Of a stretch of DNA of 64,000 nucleotides, positions 32,850 to 41,810 are shown piece after piece (positions within the stretch are counted from its first letter, which is position 1; the number at the start of each line of letters is the position of its first letter). The translations under genes were made by a program, and so were the position numbers. This DNA is from Streptomyces sp. MMG1533 (GTDB lineage Bacteria; Actinomycetota; Actinomycetes; Streptomycetales; Streptomycetaceae), in the NCBI RefSeq assembly GCF_001279775.1, contig NZ_LGDG01000156.1, positions 1 through 64,000 of the forward strand, in the 5' to 3' direction. The notes below the pieces were generated by a model. It worked only from the letters and a program-made list of their open reading frames with translations. It was not told where the DNA came from and searched no databases.

Positions 32850-34796
32850 TCAGCCGCTGAACCCGGCCACGTTCTCCTGCGTGACCACCTTCACCGGCAC
32901 CTTCACCGTCTCCTCGACCTTCTTGCCCTCGAGTGCCTTCAGCGCGTTGTCCACGGCAATCCTGCCCAGCTGGGTCGGCTGCTGCGCCACGGACGCGTAC
33001 AGCGTGCCCGCCTCGACCGCCTTCAGGCCGTCCGGCGTGCCGTCGAAGCCGACGACCTGGACGGACTTGCCGGCCTTGGAGCCCAGCGCCTTGATCGCGC
33101 CGAGGGCCATCTCGTCGTTGGCGGCGATGACGCCCTGGACGTCCGGGTGTGCCTGGAGCAGGTTCGACATCACGTCGAGGCCCTTGGTGCGGTCGAAGTC
33201 GGCCGGCTGCTGGGCCACGACCTGGATGCCCGGGTAGGCCTTGAGACCGTTCGCGAAGCCCTCGGCGCGCTCCCGGGCGGCGGAGGTGCCGGCCTGGCCC
33301 TGCAGGATCACGATCTTGCCCTTGCCGCCCAGCTTCTCGGCGACCGTCTTCGCGGCGAGTTCGCCGCCCGCGACGTTGTCGGAGGCGACCAGCGCGTCCG
33401 TCGTGGCCTTGTTGACGCCCCGGTCGACGGCGATCACGGGGATCTTCGCCTTGTCGGCGGCCCGTACCGAGGGGCCCGCCGCGTCCGAGTCCACGGGGTT
33501 GACGATGATCGCGTCGAAGCTCGAACTGGTGAAGTTCTGCAGCTGGTTGGCCTGCTGGGAGGCGTCGTTCTGCGCGTCCGTGACGGTGAGGTCCACGCCC
33601 TGCTTCTTCGCCTCGGCCTGGGCGCCCGCCCGGATCTGCACGAAGAAGGGGTTGTTGAGGGTGGACAGGGACAGACCGACCTTCGGCGTCGAGGACGAGG
33701 AGGAGCCGCCGTGCAGGAACGAGGTCGCGCCGACGATCGCCACGGTGACCACCGCGGCCAGCGCGTACGTCGTCGCCTGCTTGCCCCTGCCCCCGCCGGA
33801 CGCGCCCGCCACCGGGGTCGCCCCGGCCTTGCGGCGCAGGGTGTCGAGCAGCACCGCCAGCGCGATGACGACACCGATGACGACCTGCTGCCAGAAGGCG
33901 GACACCGAAAGGAGGTTGAGACCGTTCCTCAGCACCGCCAGGATCAGCGCGCCGATCAGCGTGCCGGACGCCTTGCCGGTACCGCCCGCGAGCGAGGCGC
34001 CGCCGATGACGACCGCGGCGATCGCGTCCAGCTCGTAGCCGTCGGCGGCCTGCGGCTGCGCGGAGGACAACCGGGAGGCGAGCACGATGCCCGCGGCGGC
34101 GGCGAAGACGCCGGACAGGGCGTAGATGGCGAGCTTCTGCTTCTTCACCCGCAGGCCGGACAGCCGTGCGGCCTCCTCGTTGCCGCCGATCGCGTACATG
34201 GAGCGGCCGATGTACGTCCGGCCGAGCACGAAGGCGGCGATCAGCCCCATCACGATCATCACGAGGACCGGCACCGGCAACCAGCCGCCGAGGGTGTCAC
34301 CGAGGTGGGAGACCGAGTCGGGGAAGGCTATCGGCGAGCCCTCGGAGATCACCAGCGACAGACCGCGGGCCACCGACAGCATGGCCAGCGTCGCGATGAA
34401 CGGCGGCAGCTTGCCGTAAGCGACGAGGAAGCCGTTGACCAGGCCGGCCGCGATACCGGTGGCGATCGCGAGGACGACCGCCACGACGACCGGAACACCG
34501 TGTGAAGTCGCGCTCCAGGCAAGGACGGTGGCCGACAGCGCCGCCACCGAGCCGACCGACAGGTCGATGCCCGCCGAGACGATCACGAAGGTGACGCCGA
34601 AGGCGAGGATGGCGGTCACGGCCGCCTGGACGCCCACGTTCAGGAGGTTGTCGGTGGTCAGGAAGTCGCCCGACAGCGCCGACATGGCGACGACGAGGAC
34701 GATCAGCGCGCTGAGCGCGCCGTTGTCGAGGAGCAGACGGCGGACCGCCGCGGCGCCACCGGCGCCCGCCCCGCTCTTGAGCGTGTCAGCGGCCAC
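32850..34796 (-). CDS. Ribose ABC transporter permease fused to its substrate-binding protein (RbsC-RbsB)
   Basis: 648 residues from GTG at 34796, chosen because GGAGG lies six bases before it; ATG at 34814 would add six residues. Residues ~15-325 are an RbsC-type permease: about eight membrane segments, GVTFVIVSAGIDLSVGSVAAL, and the EAA-like GRSMYAIGGNEEAARLSG loop. Then a membrane segment (YALAAVVTVAIVGATSF, ~340) and a full RbsB-type binding domain (KVGLSLSTLNNPFFVQI, VNPVDSDAAGP, VIAVDRGVN, VIAANDEMALGA, QVVGFDGTPDGL). In most bacteria these are two proteins. The fusion tethers the binding domain outside the cell. It overlaps rbsA by 11 bases. Confidence 0.95.
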   Translation of the reverse strand: MAADTLKSGAGAGGAAAVRRLLLDNGALSALIVLVVAMSALSGDFLTTDNLLNVGVQAAVTAILAFGVTFVIVSAGIDLSVGSVAALSATVLAWSATSHGVPVVVAVVLAIATGIAAGLVNGFLVAYGKLPPFIATLAMLSVARGLSLVISEGSPIAFPDSVSHLGDTLGGWLPVPVLVMIVMGLIAAFVLGRTYIGRSMYAIGGNEEAARLSGLRVKKQKLAIYALSGVFAAAAGIVLASRLSSAQPQAADGYELDAIAAVVIGGASLAGGTGKASGTLIGALILAVLRNGLNLLSVSAFWQQVVIGVVIALAVLLDTLRRKAGATPVAGASGGGRGKQATTYALAAVVTVAIVGATSFLHGGSSSSSTPKVGLSLSTLNNPFFVQIRAGAQAEAKKQGVDLTVTDAQNDASQQANQLQNFTSSSFDAIIVNPVDSDAAGPSVRAADKAKIPVIAVDRGVNKATTDALVASDNVAGGELAAKTVAEKLGGKGKIVILQGQAGTSAARERAEGFANGLKAYPGIQVVAQQPADFDRTKGLDVMSNLLQAHPDVQGVIAANDEMALGAIKALGSKAGKSVQVVGFDGTPDGLKAVEAGTLYASVAQQPTQLGRIAVDNALKALEGKKVEETVKVPVKVVTQENVAGFSG

Positions 34797-36306
34797 GGCC
34801 GGCCTCCGGTTCATTGGTAGGTGTGCTTACGGCGAGTGCCATCACGGCGTCCTGGGTGGCCTCGTCCGCGGAGAGTTCGCCCGCGATCCGGCCCTGGGCC
34901 ATCACCAGGACGCGGTCGCTCATGCCCAGGACTTCGGGCAGATCGCTGGAGATCATCAGGACGGCGGCACCGGCGGCCGTCAGTTCGTTGATCAGCTGGT
35001 AGATCTCCACCTTGGCGCCGACGTCGATACCGCGCGTCGGCTCGTCGAGGATCAGCACCTTGGTGTCCGCAAGGAGCCATTTGCCGATGACGACCTTCTG
35101 CTGGTTGCCGCCGGACAGCGTCCTGACGTGCTGGCCGAGCCCGGCCATCCGCACGCCGAGCTGCTCGGCGATCCGCGCGGCCGACTCGCGCTGCCCCTTG
35201 AGGTCGACGAGCCCGGCACGGGTCGCCGACCGCATGGTCACCAGCCCGAGGTTCTCCTCGACGGACGCGTCCAGCACCAGCCCCTGGCCCTTGCGGTCCT
35301 CGGGGATCAGGCCGATACCGGCGGTCATCGCCGCGTTGACGTCGTCCTTGGGGACCGGGGCACCGGAGACCTTCACGGCGCCCTTGTCGTACGGGTCCGC
35401 CCCGAACACGGCCCGCACGACCTCCGTACGACCCGCGCCGACCAGCCCCGCGACACCGACGACCTCCCCGGCGTGCACCTCGAAGGTGACGTCGTGGAAG
35501 ACACCGTCCCGGGTCAGCCCCTCGACGGTGAGCAACGCGCTCCCGGTGTCGGCCCGTTCGCGCGGGTACTGCTGCTCGATCGACCGCCCCACCATCAGGC
35601 GTACGAGTTCGTCCTCGGGCGTGTCGGCGGGGACCTGCCCCACGCTCCTGCCGTCGCGGATGACCGTCACCCGGTCTCCCAGGGCGGCGATCTCCTCCAG
35701 GTGGTGCGTGATGAAGACGATCCCGACGCCGTCCTCGCGCAGTTTGCGCACGATGGAGAAGAGCTTCTCGACCTCCTCGGAGGTGAGTACGGCGGTCGGC
35801 TCGTCCATGATCAGCACGCGCGCGTTCAGGCTGAGCGCCTTCGCGATCTCGACCATCTGGAGGCGCGCGATACCGAGTTCACGCACCCGCGCGCGTGGGG
35901 ACACGTTCACGCCGACCCGCTCCAGCAGAACGGCGGCGTCCGCCTCCATCCTCTTCCGGTCGATCATCCCCAGGCGGCGCGGCTGCCGCCCCAGGAAGAT
36001 GTTCTCGGCGACCGTCAGGTCGGGAACGAGGTTGAACTCCTGGTAGATGGTGGCGATCCCGAGGCGCTCGGAGTCCTGCGCACCGTGGATGCGCACCTCC
36101 TCGCCGCCGGCCAGGATCCGCCCGCCATCGGGCGTGTAGGCGCCGGAGAGCATCTTGATGAGGGTGCTCTTGCCCGCGCCGTTCTCACCGAGGAGCACGT
36201 GCACCTCGCCCCGGCGCAGGTCGAAGTCGACGCCGTCGAGCGCGACCACGCCGGGGAAGGTCTTCCGTATGCCCTCGATGCGCAGCAACTCGTCCGGGTT
36301 GCTCAC
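34786..36306 (-). CDS. rbsA: Ribose ABC transporter ATP-binding protein
   Basis: 506 residues from GTG at 36306 (AAGGAG six bases upstream, GTGA overlap with rbsR). Two ATPase domains in tandem: the first with Walker A GENGAGKS (~36), a LGIARLQMVEIAKAL signature region and Walker B VLIMDEPTA; the second with an altered Walker A (GLVGAGRT), LSGGNQQKV signature and VLILDEPTRGIDVGAK. This two-domain layout, with one degenerate site, is that of RbsA/AraG/MglA sugar importers. It drives the RbsC-RbsB fusion protein. Confidence 0.95.
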   Translation of the reverse strand: MSNPDELLRIEGIRKTFPGVVALDGVDFDLRRGEVHVLLGENGAGKSTLIKMLSGAYTPDGGRILAGGEEVRIHGAQDSERLGIATIYQEFNLVPDLTVAENIFLGRQPRRLGMIDRKRMEADAAVLLERVGVNVSPRARVRELGIARLQMVEIAKALSLNARVLIMDEPTAVLTSEEVEKLFSIVRKLREDGVGIVFITHHLEEIAALGDRVTVIRDGRSVGQVPADTPEDELVRLMVGRSIEQQYPRERADTGSALLTVEGLTRDGVFHDVTFEVHAGEVVGVAGLVGAGRTEVVRAVFGADPYDKGAVKVSGAPVPKDDVNAAMTAGIGLIPEDRKGQGLVLDASVEENLGLVTMRSATRAGLVDLKGQRESAARIAEQLGVRMAGLGQHVRTLSGGNQQKVVIGKWLLADTKVLILDEPTRGIDVGAKVEIYQLINELTAAGAAVLMISSDLPEVLGMSDRVLVMAQGRIAGELSADEATQDAVMALAVSTPTNEPEAGRGR

Positions 36307-37379
36307 GACTGGCTCCTTCTTACGGGGGACCGCACAGCGGGGGACTGTGCGGGGGGCGGCTCTGGGGGAGCCGACGGCTCTGAGGAGGCCGGTTCGCCGC
36401 ACGAGCGGCGTACGACGAGACGGGCGGGGAGGGTGACGGACTCGGGAGGCCGCCCCTCGATGCGGTCGACGAGCGCGCGCACGGCGGCCCGCCCCAACTC
36501 GCCCGTGGGCTGGGCGATCGCGGTGATCGGCGGATCGGTGTGCACGAACCAGCGGATGTCGTCGAACGCGGCCAGCGCGATGTCCTCGGGAACCCGCAGC
36601 CCGCGCGCGCGGATCGCGTCCAGCGCACCCAGGGCCATCAGGTTGTCCGTGGCGAAGACGACCTCGGGCGGCTCGGGCAGGTCGAGGAAGCCCTCGGTGA
36701 CCCGCCGCCCGCTGTCGGCCTGGAAGTCGCCCTGGCCCGTGTAGACGTCCGGAAGATCGAGACCGTACGCGTGCAGCGCCTCCCTGAAGGCCGCCACACG
36801 CTCCTGACCGGTCGTGGTCGCCGCCGGCCCCGCGATGATCGCGAGCCGTCGGTGACCGAGGCCGTGCAGATGGGCGACGAGGTCCCGCACGGCCTCCAGC
36901 CCGTCAGCCCGGACGACCGGCACGTCCACGCCCGGGATCCACCGGTCCACGAAGACCATCGGCGTCCCCGCGCGCGCGGCGTCCAGCATCAGCGGGGAGC
37001 CGCCGTCGGTCGGGGAGACGAGGAGGCCGTCGATACGGCGGTCCAGCAGGTTCCGTACATGGTGGTCCTGGAGGTCCGGCCGCTCGTCGGCGTTCCCGAT
37101 GATGACGCTGTAGCCCAGCGCGCGGGCCTCCTCCTCGACGGAGCGGGCCAGCTCGGTGAAGTACGGGTTCATCACGTCGCTGATGACCAGGCCGAGGGTG
37201 TGGGTCTGGTCGGTGCGCAGCGACCGGGCGACGGCGTTCGGCCGGTAGCCCAGCACCTCGACGGCGGCCAGCACGCGTGCGCGTGCGTCCGCGCTGACCG
37301 ACGGATGGTCGTTCAGGACACGCGAGACCGTGGCGACGGAAACGCCCGCCTCGGCAGCGACGTCCTTGATGCTCGCCAT
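36303..37379 (-). CDS. rbsR: LacI-family repressor of the ribose operon
   Basis: 358 residues. LacI helix-turn-helix at the N-terminus (ASIKDVAAEAGVSVATVSRVLND in pieces SIKDVAAEAG and SVATVSRVLND), then the sugar-binding core (LGLVISDVMNPYFTELARS, GHRRLAIIAGPAA, VVFATDNLMALGALDAI, IALAAFDDIRWF). The extra Pro/Ser-rich tail of ~30 residues is unusual. It is the first gene of the rbs operon and overlaps rbsA (GTGA). Two identical 14-base operators lie 52-98 bases upstream of its ATG, so autoregulation is expected. Ribose or ribose-5-phosphate is the likely inducer. Confidence 0.93.
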   Translation of the reverse strand: MASIKDVAAEAGVSVATVSRVLNDHPSVSADARARVLAAVEVLGYRPNAVARSLRTDQTHTLGLVISDVMNPYFTELARSVEEEARALGYSVIIGNADERPDLQDHHVRNLLDRRIDGLLVSPTDGGSPLMLDAARAGTPMVFVDRWIPGVDVPVVRADGLEAVRDLVAHLHGLGHRRLAIIAGPAATTTGQERVAAFREALHAYGLDLPDVYTGQGDFQADSGRRVTEGFLDLPEPPEVVFATDNLMALGALDAIRARGLRVPEDIALAAFDDIRWFVHTDPPITAIAQPTGELGRAAVRALVDRIEGRPPESVTLPARLVVRRSCGEPASSEPSAPPEPPPAQSPAVRSPVRRSQS

Positions 37380-37430
37380 CGCCGCTCCACCTCCTTGTGG
37401 AACTCGTGCTTGTGGAACTCGTGGAACTCA

Positions 37431-37477
37431 TGGAATCGATTACATCCACTGCGCAGAGAGGATTGGAATCGATTACA
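37431..37477. promoter_or_regulatory. Two LacI-type operators upstream of the rbs operon
   Basis: TGGAATCGATTACA occurs perfectly at 37431-37444 and 37464-37477. The core AATCGATT is palindromic, as in LacI-family sites. The start-to-start distance is 33 bases, about three helical turns, so the two sites lie on one DNA face. Confidence 0.85.
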
Positions 37478-37625
37478 CGCAACGGCGCAAGACCCCGAGA
37501 CCGGATCGTGATGTCATGGGGCGCTCCGGTGCGGTCCGGTCGGGCGTACCAGGGGCCCCGGCCGCGTCCCGGTGGCCCTGGAGGACTGCGAGTTCGCTGT
37601 CGGTTCCGGGCGGTACCGTCGGATC

Positions 37626-39869
37626 ATGGCTCAGGAAACGGGGAGCGGGGAGCGGCGACTGGCCGTGCTCGAAGGCGTACTGGAGCGGATCACGTACGCC
37701 AACGAGGAGAACGGCTACACGGTCGCCCGTGTCGACACCGGCCGAGGCGGCGGCGACCTCCTGACGGTCGTCGGCGCACTGCTCGGCGCCCAGGTCGGCG
37801 AGTCCCTGCGGATGGAAGGGCGTTGGGGCTCCCACCCGCAGTACGGCAAGCAGTTCACGGTCGAGAACTACACGACCGTGCTCCCGGCCACGGTCCAGGG
37901 CATCCGCCGCTACCTCGGCTCAGGGCTGGTCAAAGGCATCGGACCGGTCTTCGCCGACCGGATCACCCAGCACTTCGGCACGGACACCCTGCAGATCATC
38001 GAGGAGGAGCCGAAGCGGCTCATCGAGGTCCCGGGCCTGGGCCCCAAGCGCACCAAGAAGATCGCAGACGCCTGGGAGGAGCAGAAGGCGATCAAGGAGG
38101 TCATGCTCTTCCTCCAGACCGTCGAGGTGTCCACGTCGATCGCGGTCCGCATCTACAAGAAGTACGGCGACGCCTCCATCTCCGTCGTGAAGAACCAGCC
38201 CTACCGGCTGGCCACCGACGTCTGGGGCATCGGCTTCCTCACCGCCGACCGGATCGCCCAGTCCGTCGGCATCCCGCACGACAGCCCGGAGCGCGTCAAG
38301 GCGGGCCTGCAGTACGCCCTTTCGCAGTCCACCGACCAGGGCCACTGCTATCTCCCCGAGGAACAGCTGATCGCCGACGCGGTCAAGCTCCTCCAGGTCG
38401 ACACCGGCCTGGTCATCGAGTGCCTCGCCGAGCTCGCGGCGCCCCCGGAGGAGGGCGAGGACCCCGGTGTCGTACGGGAGAAGGTGCCCGGCCCGGACGG
38501 CGCCCCCGTCACCGCCGTCTACCTCGTCCCCTTCCACCGGGCCGAACTCTCCCTCGCCGCCCAGCTGTTGCGTCTCCTGCGCACCGACCAGGACCGGATG
38601 CCCGGCTTCCAGGACGTGGCCTGGGACAAGGCGCTGGGCTGGCTCGCCTCGCGCACCGGCACCGATCTCGCCCCCGAACAGGAGGCCGCCGTCCGGCTCG
38701 CGCTCACCAAGAAGGTCGCCGTCCTCACCGGCGGCCCCGGCTGCGGCAAGTCCTTCACGGTCCGCTCGATCGTGGAGCTGGCCCGCGCCAAGAAGGCCAA
38801 GGTCGTCCTCGCCGCCCCCACCGGCCGCGCCGCCAAGCGCCTGGCCGAGCTCACCGGCGCCGACGCCTCCACCGTCCACCGCCTGCTGGAGCTGAAGCCA
38901 GGCGGCGACGCGGCCTACGACAAGGACCGCCCGCTGGACGCCGATCTGGTGGTGGTCGACGAGGCGTCGATGCTGGACCTGCTGCTCGCGAACAAGCTGG
39001 TGAAGGCGGTGCCCCCGGGGGGACACCTCCTGTTCGTCGGAGACGTCGACCAGCTCCCCAGCGTCGGCGCCGGCGAGGTCCTCCGCGACCTGCTTGCCGA
39101 GGGCGGCCCGATCCCGGCCGTGCGCCTCACGCGCGTGTTCCGGCAGGCCCAGCAGTCCGGAGTGGTGACGAACGCGCACCGGATCAACTCCGGGCAGCAC
39201 CCCGTCACCGACGGCATGAAGGACTTCTTCCTCTTCGTCGAGGACGACACGGAGGAGGTCGGCCGGCTCACCGTGGACGTGGCGGCGCGGCGGATTCCGG
39301 CCAAGTTCGGGCTCGACCCGCGCCGGGACGTCCAGGTGCTCGCGCCCATGCACCGGGGACCCGCCGGCGCGGGCAACCTCAACGGCCTGCTCCAGCAGGC
39401 CATCACCCCCGGGCGCCCCGAGCTGCCCGAGAAGAGGTTCGGCGGCAGGGTCTTCCGGGTCGGCGACAAGGTCACCCAGATTCGCAACAATTACGAGAAG
39501 GGCACCAACGGTGTCTTCAACGGCACCGTGGGCGTGGTCACCTCGCTCGACCCGGTCGACCAGCGCCTCACGGTGCTGACGGACGAGGACGAGGAGGTGC
39601 CGTACGAATTCGACGAACTGGACGAACTGGCCCACGCGTACGCGGTGACCATCCACCGGTCGCAGGGGAGTGAGTATCCGGCCGTGGTGGTCCCGGTCAC
39701 CACCAGCGCCTGGATGATGCTCCAGCGGAACCTGCTGTACACGGCGGTCACCCGCGCGAAGAAGCTGGTCGTCCTCGTCGGTTCACGCAAAGCCATCGGT
39801 CAGGCGGTGCGCACGGTGTCCGCGGGACGCCGCTGCACGGCACTCGGCTTCCGGCTCTCGGGACTGTGA
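37626..39869 (+). CDS. recD2: RecD2-type ATP-dependent DNA helicase
   Basis: 747 residues from the ATG at 37626. Layout: an N-terminal beta domain (LERITYANEENGYTVARV), two helix-hairpin-helix motifs (LVKGIGPVFADRI and VPGLGPKRTKKI), then RecA-like domain 1 with Walker A GGPGCGKS (~369), AAPTGRAAKRL, Walker B VVDEASM and GDVDQLPSVGAGEVL, and domain 2 with GDKVTQIRNNY, VTIHRSQGSEYPAV and YTAVTRAKK. RecD2 is a 5'-3' superfamily 1B helicase found without RecBC and acts in DNA repair and damage tolerance. Divergent from the rbs operon. Confidence 0.95.
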   Translation: MAQETGSGERRLAVLEGVLERITYANEENGYTVARVDTGRGGGDLLTVVGALLGAQVGESLRMEGRWGSHPQYGKQFTVENYTTVLPATVQGIRRYLGSGLVKGIGPVFADRITQHFGTDTLQIIEEEPKRLIEVPGLGPKRTKKIADAWEEQKAIKEVMLFLQTVEVSTSIAVRIYKKYGDASISVVKNQPYRLATDVWGIGFLTADRIAQSVGIPHDSPERVKAGLQYALSQSTDQGHCYLPEEQLIADAVKLLQVDTGLVIECLAELAAPPEEGEDPGVVREKVPGPDGAPVTAVYLVPFHRAELSLAAQLLRLLRTDQDRMPGFQDVAWDKALGWLASRTGTDLAPEQEAAVRLALTKKVAVLTGGPGCGKSFTVRSIVELARAKKAKVVLAAPTGRAAKRLAELTGADASTVHRLLELKPGGDAAYDKDRPLDADLVVVDEASMLDLLLANKLVKAVPPGGHLLFVGDVDQLPSVGAGEVLRDLLAEGGPIPAVRLTRVFRQAQQSGVVTNAHRINSGQHPVTDGMKDFFLFVEDDTEEVGRLTVDVAARRIPAKFGLDPRRDVQVLAPMHRGPAGAGNLNGLLQQAITPGRPELPEKRFGGRVFRVGDKVTQIRNNYEKGTNGVFNGTVGVVTSLDPVDQRLTVLTDEDEEVPYEFDELDELAHAYAVTIHRSQGSEYPAVVVPVTTSAWMMLQRNLLYTAVTRAKKLVVLVGSRKAIGQAVRTVSAGRRCTALGFRLSGL

Positions 39870-40081
39870 CCGCAAAAAATGATCGATCAAATGAGTCATG
39901 TGGGTCACAGAGCTCTTCCGGAAGCGGGTTGAAGAGGGGCAGGATGAGCGAGTTGGCGGCACTCAGTGCCGCCGATAAGCCCAATGGTCGACCCCGAGTG
40001 CACTCTCCTGCGCCAAATGGGGGATGGTAGAGACAGTCAGGGCAACCTCGAAGAAGAGGCACAACGTCGGTGAGGGATGAC
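39870..40081. promoter_or_regulatory. Upstream region of citrate synthase with palindromes
   Basis: Contains TGATCGATCA (39880-39889) and GGCGGCACTCAGTGCCGCC (39955-39973), a perfect 19-base palindrome with one central base. The latter can be an operator or an RNA hairpin in the leader. No gene is present in this stretch. Confidence 0.5.
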
Positions 40082-41371
40082 GTGAGCGACAACTCTGTAG
40101 TACTGCGGTACGGCGACGGCGAGTACACCTACCCGGTGATCGACAGCACCGTCGGCGACAAGGGCTTCGACATCGGGAAGCTCCGCGCCCAGACCGGTCT
40201 GGTGACTCTGGACAGCGGCTACGGGAACACCGCCGCCTATAAATCCGCCGTCACCTACCTCGACGGTGAGCAGGGCATCCTCCGGTACCGCGGCTACCCG
40301 ATCGAGCAGCTGGCCGAGCGCTCCACCTTCCTGGAGGTCGCCTACCTGCTGATCAACGGCGAGCTGCCCACCGTCGACGAGCTCACCGTCTTCAGGAACG
40401 ACATCACGCAGCACACCCTGCTGCACGAGGACGTCAAGAACTTCTACCGCGGCTTCCCGCGCGACGCCCACCCGATGGCCATGCTGTCGTCGGTCGTCTC
40501 CGCGCTGTCGACGTTCTATCAGGACAGCCACAACCCGTTCGACGAGAAGCAGCGCAACCTCTCCACGATCCGGCTGCTCGCCAAGCTTCCGACGATCGCG
40601 GCGTACGCGTACAAGAAGTCGATCGGCCACCCCTTCGTCTACCCGCGCAACGACCTCGGCTACGTCGAGAACTTCCTGCGCATGACCTTCTCGGTCCCGG
40701 CGCAGGAGTACGACCTTGACCCGGTCGTCGTCTCCGCGCTCGACAAGCTGCTGATCCTGCACGCGGACCACGAGCAGAACTGTTCGACGTCCACGGTCCG
40801 CCTGGTCGGCTCCTCGCAGGCGAACATGTTCGCGTCGATCTCGGCCGGCATCAACGCCCTGTGGGGCCCGCTGCACGGCGGCGCCAACCAGTCCGTCCTG
40901 GAGATGCTGGAAGGCATCCAGGCAGGCGGCGGCGATGTCGACTCCTTCATCCGCAAGGTGAAGAACAAGGAGGAGGGCGTCCGCCTGATGGGCTTCGGCC
41001 ACCGGGTGTACAAGTCCTTCGACCCGCGCGCGAAGATCATCAAGGCCGCCGCGCACGACGTGCTGTCCGCCCTCGGCAAGTCCGACGAGCTGCTGGACAT
41101 CGCGCTCAAGCTGGAAGAGCACGCGCTCTCCGACGACTACTTCGTCTCGCGCAACCTCTACCCGAACGTCGACTTCTACACCGGCCTGATCTACCGCGCC
41201 ATGGGCTTCCCGACCGAGATGTTCACGGTCCTGTTCGCCCTCGGCCGCCTCCCGGGCTGGATCGCCCAGTGGCACGAGATGATCAAGGAGCCGGGCTCCC
41301 GCATCGGCCGCCCGCGCCAGATCTACACGGGTGTCGTCGAGCGAGACTTCATCCCGGTCGAGGAGCGCTGA
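40082..41371 (+). CDS. citA: Citrate synthase
   Basis: 429 residues from GTG at 40082 (GAGGG five bases upstream), matching the usual streptomycete start SDNSVVLRYGDGEY; another GTG lies at 40070. Hexameric type II citrate synthase: LHADHEQNCSTSTVRLVGS (His of LHADHE), MGFGHRVYKSFDPRAKI (His of GHRVYK) and NVDFYTGLIYRAMG (catalytic Asp) are the catalytic triad regions. It condenses acetyl-CoA and oxaloacetate to citrate, first step of the TCA cycle. A hairpin terminator follows the stop. Confidence 0.96.
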   Translation: MSDNSVVLRYGDGEYTYPVIDSTVGDKGFDIGKLRAQTGLVTLDSGYGNTAAYKSAVTYLDGEQGILRYRGYPIEQLAERSTFLEVAYLLINGELPTVDELTVFRNDITQHTLLHEDVKNFYRGFPRDAHPMAMLSSVVSALSTFYQDSHNPFDEKQRNLSTIRLLAKLPTIAAYAYKKSIGHPFVYPRNDLGYVENFLRMTFSVPAQEYDLDPVVVSALDKLLILHADHEQNCSTSTVRLVGSSQANMFASISAGINALWGPLHGGANQSVLEMLEGIQAGGGDVDSFIRKVKNKEEGVRLMGFGHRVYKSFDPRAKIIKAAAHDVLSALGKSDELLDIALKLEEHALSDDYFVSRNLYPNVDFYTGLIYRAMGFPTEMFTVLFALGRLPGWIAQWHEMIKEPGSRIGRPRQIYTGVVERDFIPVEER

Positions 41372-41383
41372 GTCGTTCCCCCG

Positions 41384-41426
41384 AGGCCTCGTACCCGTCG
41401 TCCGGGTGCGGGGCCTTCGTCTTGTT
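41384..41426 (+). terminator. Terminator after citrate synthase
   Basis: AGGCC and ACCCG pair with CGGGT and GGCCT across a short loop, with a two-base mismatch, and a T-rich tail (TTCGTCTTGTT) follows. It begins 13 bases behind the citA stop. Confidence 0.7.
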
Positions 41427-41430
41427 GACG

Positions 41431-41494
41431 GCGTCACGGCGAAACGACGTCACGACGTCACGGCGTCACGGCGAAACGACGTCACGACGTCACA
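41431..41494. repeat. 32-bp tandem duplication
   Basis: The unit GCGTCACGGCGAAACGACGT plus CACGACGTCAC(G/A) occurs at 41431-41462 and 41463-41494 with one mismatch in 32 bases. It lies between the citA terminator and a second, larger hairpin. Confidence 0.88.
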
Positions 41495-41513
41495 GCGACA
41501 CGGCTGAAAAGAC

Positions 41514-41566
41514 GGAAGGCGCCCTGCCGCCGGTCCCCCCACGGGCCGGCGTACAGGGCGCCTTCC
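41514..41566. terminator. Large second hairpin in the citA-copA interval
   Basis: GGAAGGCGCCCTG (41514-41526) pairs perfectly with CAGGGCGCCTTCC (41554-41566). An inner GCCGG/CCGGC stem extends it. It is a strong bidirectional terminator-like structure. Confidence 0.75.
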
Positions 41567-41744
41567 CATGTCCCGGTGCGGATTCCCCCCACGGGATCCG
41601 GCCGGGCGTCTGTGAGAAACCAGCGCCTGAATTCGCTGTTGAGCAAAACGAGCAGAACTCGTCGTACTACTGCTGTGTGCGATCTGCCGGGACAGCGCAC
41701 GGACGGGAGGGCCGCTCAAAGCTCCCCGGTGTGCGTGCCCCGGC

Positions 41745-41810
41745 AACGCATCTCTGAGGAAGTCCCCCAAGACATCCTCAGATGCCAGTTCGCGCCCCCC
41801 AAGACGCTTG
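41745..41810 (+). ncRNA. Candidate small RNA with two C-rich stem-loops
   Basis: Hairpin 1: GCATCT-(CT)-GAGGA pairs with TCCTC-AGATGC, 11 base pairs with one two-base bulge, around a loop containing GTC-CCCCAA-GAC. Hairpin 2: CAG and GCG pair with CGC and CTG around CCCCCCAAGA. Two neighbouring stem-loops with runs of five and six C in the loop recall the actinobacterial 6C RNA motif. Strand and ends are uncertain and no promoter is assigned. Confidence 0.35.
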
